The position numbers and the translations under genes are program-made. From Lachnospiraceae bacterium (GTDB lineage Bacteria; Bacillota; Clostridia; Lachnospirales; Lachnospiraceae): 43,435 nt of DNA. Within the stretch, counting starts at the first letter, position 1, and every line of letters begins with the position of its first letter. This document shows, one piece after another, positions 15,947-23,465 of the stretch. Under the pieces are notes generated by a model that saw only the letters and a program-made list of their open reading frames with translations, did not search any database and was not told the origin of the DNA. The DNA lies in contig JAFQCK010000114.1 of NCBI GenBank assembly GCA_017416465.1, positions 1 to 43,435 of the forward strand. The letters run 5' to 3'.

Positions 15947-17139
15947 AATTTTATCTCCTTATATAGATTTCTATAATATTCGTCAAATACAGCACATCCC
16001 GAAACCTTTCCCGCACGCATCAGTTCCGTACACTTTGAACAGGCGAGGCATGTTTTATTTGCATCAAATAAGTTATTGATGTATTCCCAATAGAAATTAG
16101 GATATGCTAGCCACATTCTGCCTAATCCTACCATATCACACGTTTGATTTGAAAGTAGTCTTTCGCATTGTTCAAACAAATCCATTCGATAGAAAGATAA
16201 ACCCGAACCCACAACAGTTAATGACGGAAATCTTTCTTTTATATGTTTTTCAATATATTCAAATCTTTCAAGACCTTGTTGCGGCAATTCCGGAGGCATA
16301 TAGGTGCCTTTGCGATAAGGACGATTAATGTGTGGATTATAATATGGATTTCCAACCGTCACATTAAGAATTTGTAAACCCTCAGAAATCAATATGCTTA
16401 CAAGACGGTCCGGCTCTGTGAAATCAACTTCATTTTCCTCTGTTGTTCCAAAACCATACGGTTTGGGAACCATATCCGAAACACTCAATCTGCTTGCCAA
16501 TATCAAGTTTGAAGAAAGCTCGGATTTAACAGCGCGAAAACAATCAAGATATAAACGAATTCTATTTTCAAACGAACCGCCATATTTACCTTCTCTAGTA
16601 AATGCTGATAACAGTTCTTGAAAAAGATAGCCGTGACAAGATTTAACATCCACACCGTCAAAACCCGCTTTTACAGCTAATCGAGCCGAATGAGCATATT
16701 TTCCGGCAAGTGTATCTAAATATTCATCAGTTACAATGTTTTCATCGGTTACAGGACGACGTTCCTCATATATCGGATTTCTGTAAGCTATCATTGGCTT
16801 AATGCTTTGTCTTCCGGAATGAGTAAGCTGCAGAATAAATATAGGCGAAACCCCACATTCTTTTCGGGCAATTTCACGCATATCACACAAAAGTGTTTGA
16901 AAAGTTTCGATATTTTCCTCCGTTAGCATCATCTGACGGGGGTTGGTGCGCCCTTCTGGACATACAGCATTTGCTTCAAACCAAATAAGCCCCGCGCCAC
17001 TTCTTGCAGCATTCAAATATTTTTTGACCGTAAGATTGCTTGGACTTCCGTCAAAATTGCAGTCACAACCTTCCATTGGTTGTAAAACCACGCGATTTTC
17101 TATATTTTTTGTTCCTACTATAATGGGATCATTAATCAT
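15943..17139 (-). CDS. NADH:flavin oxidoreductase with 4Fe-4S site (old yellow enzyme family)
   Basis: The start is put at ATG 17139 (MINDPIIVGTKNIENRVVLQ), which fits the family's N-terminus; an in-frame GTG at 17154 sits on the ribosome site. The 398-aa protein contains the FMN TIM barrel (FILQLTHSGRQS; GFDGVDVKSCHGYL, with His near the substrate; FENRIRLYLD). At the C-terminus lies the cluster motif CLACSKC plus a Cys 11 residues later, as in 2,4-dienoyl-CoA reductase and bile-acid Bai-type enzymes. The C-terminal FAD/NAD domain of those roughly 670-aa enzymes is missing. A separate flavoprotein is encoded two genes downstream. Likely reaction: reduction of a conjugated double bond. Confidence 0.9.
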   Translation of the reverse strand: MINDPIIVGTKNIENRVVLQPMEGCDCNFDGSPSNLTVKKYLNAARSGAGLIWFEANAVCPEGRTNPRQMMLTEENIETFQTLLCDMREIARKECGVSPIFILQLTHSGRQSIKPMIAYRNPIYEERRPVTDENIVTDEYLDTLAGKYAHSARLAVKAGFDGVDVKSCHGYLFQELLSAFTREGKYGGSFENRIRLYLDCFRAVKSELSSNLILASRLSVSDMVPKPYGFGTTEENEVDFTEPDRLVSILISEGLQILNVTVGNPYYNPHINRPYRKGTYMPPELPQQGLERFEYIEKHIKERFPSLTVVGSGLSFYRMDLFEQCERLLSNQTCDMVGLGRMWLAYPNFYWEYINNLFDANKTCLACSKCTELMRAGKVSGCAVFDEYYRNLYKEIKL

Positions 17140-17191
17140 TTTTTCAATAAACACCCTTTACAAGATAGATACTTTTCATCATTGTGTAAGA

Positions 17192-18208
17192 TTATTCCGT
17201 CAACTTATTCCAAGTCTCATATATGAGATCTACATTATTAGGATTTGCGGCCGGACCGTATTCACATTGTGCTATACATCCCCCATTGTCCCATAAATGA
17301 TCGTATACCGATTTAACGGCAGTTTTAACATCATCCGGACTACCGTTTGGTATAATATGCTGACGGCATATTTCACCCCAAAACGTTATTTTGCCTTTAA
17401 ATTGAGACAGATTTTCAACACCCATACAAAAAATCTGCGAATTCACGGCATCGACACCTATTTCGATAAGGTCCGGTATTATATCCAAAATATACCCATC
17501 CGAATGCATAAAAATTTTTTTACCATGCGAATGAGCAATGTTAACATAATCTTTATACATAGGCTTAAATATTTCTCGCCAGAGCTTAGGATTTATAAGT
17601 AAACTTTTTTGAGAGCCCCAGTCATCCATAAACCACAATGCATCAACATCCGTCATCGCCCACTTTTCAAATACACGACAATAAAATTGGTGCATTTTCT
17701 CTATAAAATCCACCAATCCCTGTGGCATGAACATAAGATCCATATATAAATTCTCAGTGCCTCTAATAAATTGTAATCGTTCGAAAGGTCTTGCATAAAA
17801 ATCAGATAGCATAAACTTATCACTTTTTGCACATTCCTCATTAACTTGTTCAATATCGAAAGATAGCAAATTTTCGGGAAAAACGACATTGGAAATATCA
17901 TTCCATTCATCATCAGTAACAATAGGCTCTTTTACTTCCCCGATAATACCGGCATGTACACTTTTAAATTTGCATCCCCATACATCGACATATTCACCTA
18001 CTACATATGGGTCGCCCGATTCGACCGTAGAACATTCTTTATAAATCACTTTGGGAGTATCTATATCCCAAATATATTTATTGACTATGCGATCATAATC
18101 TTCTTTTTGAAACATTTCCGCCCATTTGAGCGACCATAATTCTCTTGGAGCACGATTTTGAGTGTTTCTAAATTCTAATGTTGAGTAAACTAATTCTCTG
18201 CTTGTCAT
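17192..18208 (-). CDS. Uroporphyrinogen decarboxylase-like protein (UroD/MtaA superfamily)
   Basis: A 338-aa TIM-barrel protein of the superfamily that includes heme-pathway UroD and corrinoid methyltransferases (MtaA, CmuA). Visible blocks: DVWGCKFK, FMDDWGSQKSLLINPKLWRE, MHSDGYILDIIPDLIEIGVD and NPNNVDLIYETW near the end. The zinc motif HxC of MtaA-type enzymes is replaced by His-Ser-Asp-Gly, so a classic thiol methyltransferase is unlikely. No corrinoid protein or heme genes are nearby, so it is a catabolic paralogue. ATG 18208 is preferred over GTG 18217 because GAGGTG then has correct spacing. It is the first gene of the seven-gene operon, divergent from the AraC regulator. Confidence 0.83.
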   Translation of the reverse strand: MTSRELVYSTLEFRNTQNRAPRELWSLKWAEMFQKEDYDRIVNKYIWDIDTPKVIYKECSTVESGDPYVVGEYVDVWGCKFKSVHAGIIGEVKEPIVTDDEWNDISNVVFPENLLSFDIEQVNEECAKSDKFMLSDFYARPFERLQFIRGTENLYMDLMFMPQGLVDFIEKMHQFYCRVFEKWAMTDVDALWFMDDWGSQKSLLINPKLWREIFKPMYKDYVNIAHSHGKKIFMHSDGYILDIIPDLIEIGVDAVNSQIFCMGVENLSQFKGKITFWGEICRQHIIPNGSPDDVKTAVKSVYDHLWDNGGCIAQCEYGPAANPNNVDLIYETWNKLTE

Positions 18209-18230
18209 ATCCAGCACCTCATAAACTTAA

Positions 18231-18538
18231 ATTATAAATTAATAAAATCCAAAACTTTGTTGTTATGTTATTAGTTTTTTATTAAAAGTCAGCCCCTTCC
18301 ATCATATCACTTGCTGAAACGATAAAACCGTAAGCTATGCCACTTTTAAGTTAACACAGTCGACATACTTGCTTTTGTTTTCAATAGTTATAATAAATCT
18401 TCTATTGTTAAAAATCAGACTTTGTCATATCTTAACCAAAAGTTTGATAAGCCGTTTTCATTAAAACACAATTTAAAAGAAATGTACATAATATATTTTG
18501 CAAATTATATTGCCTTTCTTGCAAATTTATATTACAAT
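18231..18538. promoter_or_regulatory. Divergent control region between the UroD-like operon and araC-type gene
   Basis: Rightward promoter: TTGCCT (18510-18515), 17 nt, TACAAT (18533-18538). Overlapping it are two direct repeats TTGCAAATTATATT (18498-18511) and TTGCAAATTTATATT (18519-18533), offset by 21 bp (two helical turns), the geometry of AraC-family half-sites. Leftward promoter: TATAAT (minus strand, 18231-18236) without a recognisable -35 box, consistent with activator dependence. An inverted pair CAATAG/CTATTG (18382-18387, 18402-18407) lies between them and could be a further operator. No gene is seen in this 350-bp stretch. Confidence 0.7.
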
Positions 18539-18561
18539 GTATAAAAAAGAAGGTGTTAAAT

Positions 18562-19326
18562 TTGAAAAAACGAATTATGATTAATGGATTTAATTTTGAA
18601 TATACCGAAAGTTTGATTAAAGAATCGATTTTATTGGAAAATCATTGCCACACACAATATGAAATGATTGCCGTACTAGACGGTATCGTCACAATTATGC
18701 AAGCAGGGAAAAAATATTGTTTAAGGAAAAATCAAATAATTATCATACCGCCACTGCTATATCATTCAGTTACAACAAAGGATAATGGTTACTACACCAG
18801 AATAACTGCATTATTTAACATTAAACAAATACCCTATGTTCTACAACCGGAATTCATAAATTACAGTAACGATATCCTGATTGCATCATTTGATATTGAA
18901 AAACTTAAAGAAATATTTTTAAAAGAAAATTTGCCGTACTATGCACCGCTGATTGAAAGTTCAATGATTGAAATTTTTTATTCTATTTTAAAAGGGTCAA
19001 ATTTTAAATCTTCACCCAAAATTGAAACAGATACATTTTTACAACAAGCTTGTCAATACATAGAACAACATTTACACGAAAAAATACTACTAGACGATTT
19101 AGCCAAACATACCGCAAAATCAAAATCGTCATTCTGCCATTTGTTTAAGGAAAAAATGAATATTTCTCCTAAACAATACATTTTGCAAAAAAGACTGACA
19201 ATGGCAAGTAAACTAATTGATGAGGGCGTACCTCACACCGTCGCCGCAAAACGAGTCGGATACGATAACTATAGTAATTTTTATAAACTTTATAAAACCC
19301 AACTCGAAAAAACACACCATATGTAA
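18562..19326 (+). CDS. AraC-family transcriptional regulator
   Basis: The start is taken as TTG 18562 because AAGAAGG lies 8 nt upstream; an in-frame GTG at 18553 is part of that site. About 254 aa. The N-terminal cupin (CHTQYEMIAVLDG, LRKNQIIIIPPLLYHS) is an effector-binding domain. The C-terminal double helix-turn-helix includes ILLDDLAKHTAKSKSSFCHL, KMNISPKQYILQKRLTMA and AAKRVGYDNYSNFYKLYKTQ. It is divergent from the UroD-like operon and probably activates it in response to a sugar or a glycan-derived acid. Phased repeats in its own promoter suggest autoregulation. It is the only obvious specific regulator of the glycan genes in this window. Confidence 0.92.
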   Translation: MKKRIMINGFNFEYTESLIKESILLENHCHTQYEMIAVLDGIVTIMQAGKKYCLRKNQIIIIPPLLYHSVTTKDNGYYTRITALFNIKQIPYVLQPEFINYSNDILIASFDIEKLKEIFLKENLPYYAPLIESSMIEIFYSILKGSNFKSSPKIETDTFLQQACQYIEQHLHEKILLDDLAKHTAKSKSSFCHLFKEKMNISPKQYILQKRLTMASKLIDEGVPHTVAAKRVGYDNYSNFYKLYKTQLEKTHHM

Positions 19327-19490
19327 ATTTGAAAATTTCTAATAAAATTTTCTCTCCAGCACTTTTATAAGTTCGTTATAATAACAACACTCACCATTTA
19401 AATGCGTTTTCATACTATAGCGTTCATTCCCATATAACCCACATCAATAATCCAAGTCTTATCTTTTCAATTGTCATGACCTTTAAATTT

Positions 19491-21284
19491 TTAAAGATAA
19501 TCTTTTTCGATTTTTGCAATTTGAACATTCGCGCTTCTTATTCTATCATACAATTGTTTTGAAAATTTAGGGGAACGATCATAGTAAAACAATCCATTTT
19601 GCTCCTGTTCAATATCTGTTAGTTGCGTCCAACAAAAACCGCAAACACGTGGGTGCTCTGCCATCACTCTTATTAGACTTTCATATCGTTGAACAAAATC
19701 CTCCTCTGAAGCAGGTACAGAACCATATCCCCACCCCAATTCTGCTTCATTTGAATTCCAAATTGTTCCGCCACATTCTGAGATCCAATAAGGTTGGCCT
19801 GCATAAATTTCCTTTCGAAGAGGCACTTGATTAACATAACGAGAAATAGGGCAATGAAAATTATCGTTATCTTCAAGCATTGGTTTTAAATATTCGTTTA
19901 ATTTTTCATGATTTTGTTCATAATCATGAACATCATATATATCTGTTTCATAATGGACACCCCCGCTTGATTCGATCACCGGACGATAAGGGTCTAGTAT
20001 CTTAGTCATACGATAAAGTTGACGCACAACATCTGAATCCAGCAACATATTGTGATATGTTTCGTTTGAACAAATCCAACCTATGACAGCAGGATGATTA
20101 TAATACTGTTCAATAGTTTCAATCCATTCCGGAAGAAAATCAAAAAGGCCTTGTGGACCACCCAAATCGCGTACACAATGTTCTGCCCATACAAGATATC
20201 CCATTTGATCTGCCCAATAAAGTGAACGTTCCTCAAAAACTCTCTGATGAAACCTTGCTCCGTTAAACCCTAATGACATTGAAAGTTCTATATCATGTTT
20301 TAGGGCTTTATCCGTTGGCGCTGTGTATACACCTTCGGGATGAAAACCCTGGTCAAGAATCATACGCATAAATATAACTTGGCCATTCACAGTTAATGCT
20401 CGGTCATTTAATGAAATATCTCTTAAGGCAAAATAACTATCTACATTATCAATAACCTCTCCCGTATTCGAATCGATTAATTCTATTATCATATCATATA
20501 TTTCAGGCATTCCGGGATTCCATATGTGAATTTCATCAACCTTAATGTGTATCGTTGCTTGGTTAAACGATATATTTGCTTCTCCCTTACCGACGACCTT
20601 TCCCTTATACTTGGCGGTTATTCTTATTTTTTCGTTCATTTGAGCATTATCTGCATTTATTCGAATGTCTACCGTACCGTCAGCGGCGTGTGGGGTTATT
20701 TTTGCCGTTTTCAAATAATGTTCGGGAACAAACTCCAACCATACAGTTTGGTATATACCTGTTGTTCGTGTATAGGAAGTTGCCGATGAGTTAAATTCGT
20801 CACATTGTTTTCCTCGTGCTTGCCTTCCTGAACGTTGATCATCCTCAACGTATACCGTAACTGTGTTTTTGCCTTTTTTTAATGCCCTGGTTATTTCTAT
20901 TGCGAAAGAAGTATATCCTCCCTTGTGGCTTCCGCAAAACACTCCGTTTACCCAAATCTCACAATAATAATCCACCGCCCCGAAGTGCAAAATTGCCCTT
21001 CCTTTCGGTATTTCATCAAACATTAATGTTCGTCGATACCATACCGCAGGTATAAAATCCTTATATTCTATACCGGACAGCTTACTTTCAGGACAAAACG
21101 GCACCAATATAGATAGCGGATAATCACCTTTTAAAACCATATCACGTGCTTTGCCGCTTTTACCGAAGTCAAAAGCAAAATCCCATTGTCCATTCAGACA
21201 ATACCAATTATTTCGTACCCATTGCGGTCTTGGATAATCTGTTCTGGGAATTTCTGAAGAAAAATTAACAAGTTTAGATTTCAT
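19491..21284 (-). CDS. Glycoside hydrolase family 2 (beta-glucuronidase/galactosidase-like)
   Basis: A 597-aa protein with the GH2 domain order: sugar-binding jelly roll (about 20-185, including FGAVDYYCEIWVNGVF), immunoglobulin-like sandwich (about 190-290), and TIM barrel (about 295-590). Catalytic acid/base Glu408 is in WICSNETY and nucleophile Glu503 in WISECGG. These differ from the textbook NxxSxGNE and TEY/TEFG forms, so the substrate may be unusual. Some GH2 with short barrels act on uronides or galactosides. There is no signal peptide, so it is intracellular. ATG 21284 has AAGGAGA 7 nt upstream. It has its own 130-bp upstream gap and is separate from the genes on either side. Confidence 0.88.
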   Translation of the reverse strand: MKSKLVNFSSEIPRTDYPRPQWVRNNWYCLNGQWDFAFDFGKSGKARDMVLKGDYPLSILVPFCPESKLSGIEYKDFIPAVWYRRTLMFDEIPKGRAILHFGAVDYYCEIWVNGVFCGSHKGGYTSFAIEITRALKKGKNTVTVYVEDDQRSGRQARGKQCDEFNSSATSYTRTTGIYQTVWLEFVPEHYLKTAKITPHAADGTVDIRINADNAQMNEKIRITAKYKGKVVGKGEANISFNQATIHIKVDEIHIWNPGMPEIYDMIIELIDSNTGEVIDNVDSYFALRDISLNDRALTVNGQVIFMRMILDQGFHPEGVYTAPTDKALKHDIELSMSLGFNGARFHQRVFEERSLYWADQMGYLVWAEHCVRDLGGPQGLFDFLPEWIETIEQYYNHPAVIGWICSNETYHNMLLDSDVVRQLYRMTKILDPYRPVIESSGGVHYETDIYDVHDYEQNHEKLNEYLKPMLEDNDNFHCPISRYVNQVPLRKEIYAGQPYWISECGGTIWNSNEAELGWGYGSVPASEEDFVQRYESLIRVMAEHPRVCGFCWTQLTDIEQEQNGLFYYDRSPKFSKQLYDRIRSANVQIAKIEKDYL

Positions 21285-21414
21285 AAAATCTCCTTTTTAA
21301 CCAAAAAACAACAACTTTTTCTAAATATTAGCCACCTAGTTAAACTATATCAATAATTTAAAACCGTATCATTCAAATCTATATTTCGTTTAAATTTTCA
21401 ACAGTACTATGGCG

Positions 21415-22590
21415 TCAATCAACCGTAATAAAAGCGGCTTCATATTCGCTTAAATCCACTCTGTAAACACCATCCGTATCCGATATTAGCCGACAGCATC
21501 CATCTAAACTCCAAAGATATACCGACTTGTTTTGTTTAACATAAAAGCTGAGAATATTTCCGGTAGAGTTAGGTTCCATAGAAAATACAAATATAGCTTT
21601 TGCCCCGTCTTTTTTTTCAAATTTACCAAGTAAGATGTCTTGTGATGAACAAATCAACTCGAATATATCAAACTGTGCAGTATTTCCAAAGTTAATTTTT
21701 ACTGTGTCAACCCATTGATATTTGATATATTCCGTTGTTAGACATCTAAGCTTATGATTTACATTTTTCAATTTCTCATACTGTTCTGTTTTGTTTCCAT
21801 ATATATCTAAAACATTGTTGTACCACCAACCTGCTGAATAACATGCCCAAGAAATGGCAAATGCACCATAAGCCAATGCGCTGAAAGCCTGAAAACATAA
21901 TTGTTGCTCACTTATGAAATCTTCTTGTTTTTGCGAATTAACCTGTAAAATGACGTAAAGTCGTTTTTTATTTTCATTACAAAAAGTGGCAACGGTAAAA
22001 AGATCATCAAAAAAACGTTCCTTGTCAGACGAATATACATAGTGATCAAAACTCAAATAAGGAAGTTCTATATATCTACAATAACTTTCGATATATTCTT
22101 GATAATCGACTGTTCTTAGTTCTTTTTCTATTTGCTCTATCGTATTGGAAGCGAGCATACCATATGACGGATATAAATTAAGATACGGGAATTTATCAGG
22201 CAACAATTGTTTTATAAGCTCAATTACCTCACTGTAATAAGGAAAATCTAATGCAGATGGCTCGTCTCCAATATCAACCCCTATAATTGCAGGATGATCA
22301 ACAAATGCTTCTATACCTTTTATGTATTCATCTATTTGATTCGTTTCACTCATACTGCCTGCATTATTTCCTTGTCCGCCAAACCATCCCGGTAATACCC
22401 CCGAAACAACTGCATATATTCCGTTTTTGTGTAAAAGTTCAAGTAAAGCAGTATCATTATCTATTCCAAACACTAAATCTATACCACAATTTTTCAAATC
22501 CTTTATATGACACTCAGTTCTTGCATTTTTTTGAAGAAAATACACACCTATATGGAAATCATCAAAAAAGCTTTTCAGTATTTCATTCAT
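21415..22590 (-). CDS. Putative clan GH-A-like glycoside hydrolase (TIM barrel)
   Basis: The start is put at ATG 22590 (GAGGTG 6 nt upstream) rather than GTG 22599; 391 aa. Barrel features: FHIGVYFLQ at the N-terminus, HPAIIGVDIGDEPSA (Glu110 as candidate acid/base, in the GDEPS context seen in many unclassified GH-A-like enzymes), YLSFDHYVYS, and GAFAISWACYSAGWW. A beta-sandwich-like C-terminal domain starts at about residue 300. The nucleophile cannot be assigned with confidence. There is no signal peptide. It has a good own promoter (22658-22686) and lies just downstream of the broken GH95/mgsA region. It could be a beta-glycosidase of a family not yet numbered. Confidence 0.62.
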   Translation of the reverse strand: MNEILKSFFDDFHIGVYFLQKNARTECHIKDLKNCGIDLVFGIDNDTALLELLHKNGIYAVVSGVLPGWFGGQGNNAGSMSETNQIDEYIKGIEAFVDHPAIIGVDIGDEPSALDFPYYSEVIELIKQLLPDKFPYLNLYPSYGMLASNTIEQIEKELRTVDYQEYIESYCRYIELPYLSFDHYVYSSDKERFFDDLFTVATFCNENKKRLYVILQVNSQKQEDFISEQQLCFQAFSALAYGAFAISWACYSAGWWYNNVLDIYGNKTEQYEKLKNVNHKLRCLTTEYIKYQWVDTVKINFGNTAQFDIFELICSSQDILLGKFEKKDGAKAIFVFSMEPNSTGNILSFYVKQNKSVYLWSLDGCCRLISDTDGVYRVDLSEYEAAFITVD

Positions 22591-22657
22591 ACGTAGCACC
22601 TCTGATTTGTTGCGCTGATTTTTAATTTATTTACTTTCTTAAAGCACCGACTATAAA

Positions 22658-22686
22658 AAAATATGTATTAAATAAACATCTGTCAA
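22658..22686 (-). promoter_or_regulatory. Promoter of the GH-A-like gene
   Basis: On the minus strand: TTGACA (22681-22686), 17 nt, TATTTT (22658-22663), about 70 bp before the start codon. Upstream (22731-22776) a motif TTCGCAGT followed by TTTGACA occurs twice on the plus strand in direct orientation, a possible regulator site. Confidence 0.7.
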
Positions 22687-22799
22687 TTCCAATAATAAAT
22701 AGATTATTCTAAGTTTTACTATTTTGAAATATTCGCAGTTTTAAAAATATCTTTGACACTATTTCGCAGTATTTTTGACATAGCAAACATTATATTAAA

Positions 22800-23218
22800 T
22801 CAAATGCTATAACGTTCAATTGATATAGTTTCTCCCGCTTCAATATTTAATTTCAATATTTTATCCTTGCATTTTATAATATCTTTTTCGCTTTTTGAAG
22901 ATATTATAATAGAATTTGAAGTGAAAATATTATAAATGTTCACAGTTGTTTTCTGCTCACTGCACAGACTTATTCTAACCAAACCATCAACATCACGAAC
23001 CGCAGAAACTAAAACCCCATTTGTACTACGAAGATTATTAAATGAAATTTCCCTATTTAACCACTTATCCGGAATTGCAGGAAATACTCTTATATATCCC
23101 ATATGGTCTTGCAACAACATTTCGTGTAAAGCATCGCAAAATCCAAAAGATGCTTCTAGTGTAAACGGACGATATTTATACCCCGAATATCCTCGGTTTT
23201 TAAAATCACTATTAAGAT
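22800..23218 (-). pseudogene. C-terminal remnant of a second GH95 gene
   Basis: The minus strand encodes about 139 codons, from HLNSDFKNRGYSGYKYRPF through MLLQDHMGYIRVFPAIPDKW to the end IEAGETISIERYSI. They align without gaps with the last part of the intact GH95 gene at 34.9-37.1 kb (HLNGDFKNRGYSNYHYRPF, MLLQDHMGYIRLFPAIPDKW). The upstream 80 percent of the gene, including the catalytic domain core, is missing. At the 5' end the sequence switches abruptly into an mgsA fragment in another frame. Many substitutions separate the two copies, so they were diverged paralogues, not a recent duplication. Confidence 0.92.
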
Positions 23219-23444
23219 GATTAAATCTAATTCACCCACCGCAAGCATAGCACCAATTTGTTGATCGCCGCCCTTTGGTCCACTATTCATGCGCTCGATT
23301 TTTAAGCCTGTTTTGTCCATAATCAGGGTGCCTGTAGTACCCGTTACATACAAATCGTATTTTGCAAGAACGTCCTTATACTTCTTAACCAGTTCAATAA
23401 TTTCATTTTTCTTTTTTATCGTGTGCAATTTATGCAATCTTCAT
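23219..23444 (-). pseudogene. mgsA: Broken methylglyoxal synthase gene
   Basis: The original start is recognisable: AAGGAG, then ATG at 23444, reading MKIA, a TAA stop where Leu is expected, then IAHDKK. After one extra base in an A-run the frame continues LVKKYKDVLAKYDLYVTGTT and, further on, MNSGPKGGDQQIGAMLAVGE, which is unmistakable MgsA. The gene stops at GELDLI where it joins the GH95 remnant, so the catalytic FxxDP segment and the C-terminus are gone. Three independent lesions (nonsense, frameshift, truncation) show it is dead. It follows the phosphohexomutase by 21 bp, so it was probably once its operon partner. Confidence 0.92.
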
Positions 23445-23465
23445 TTTAAGCTCCTTAAATATACA

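Noticed and set aside
15943-18208. Bile-acid 7-dehydroxylation (bai) operon
   Set aside because: OYE, SDR and flavoprotein are shared types, but CoA ligase, CoA transferase and BaiE-like dehydratase are missing and the neighbours are sugar genes.
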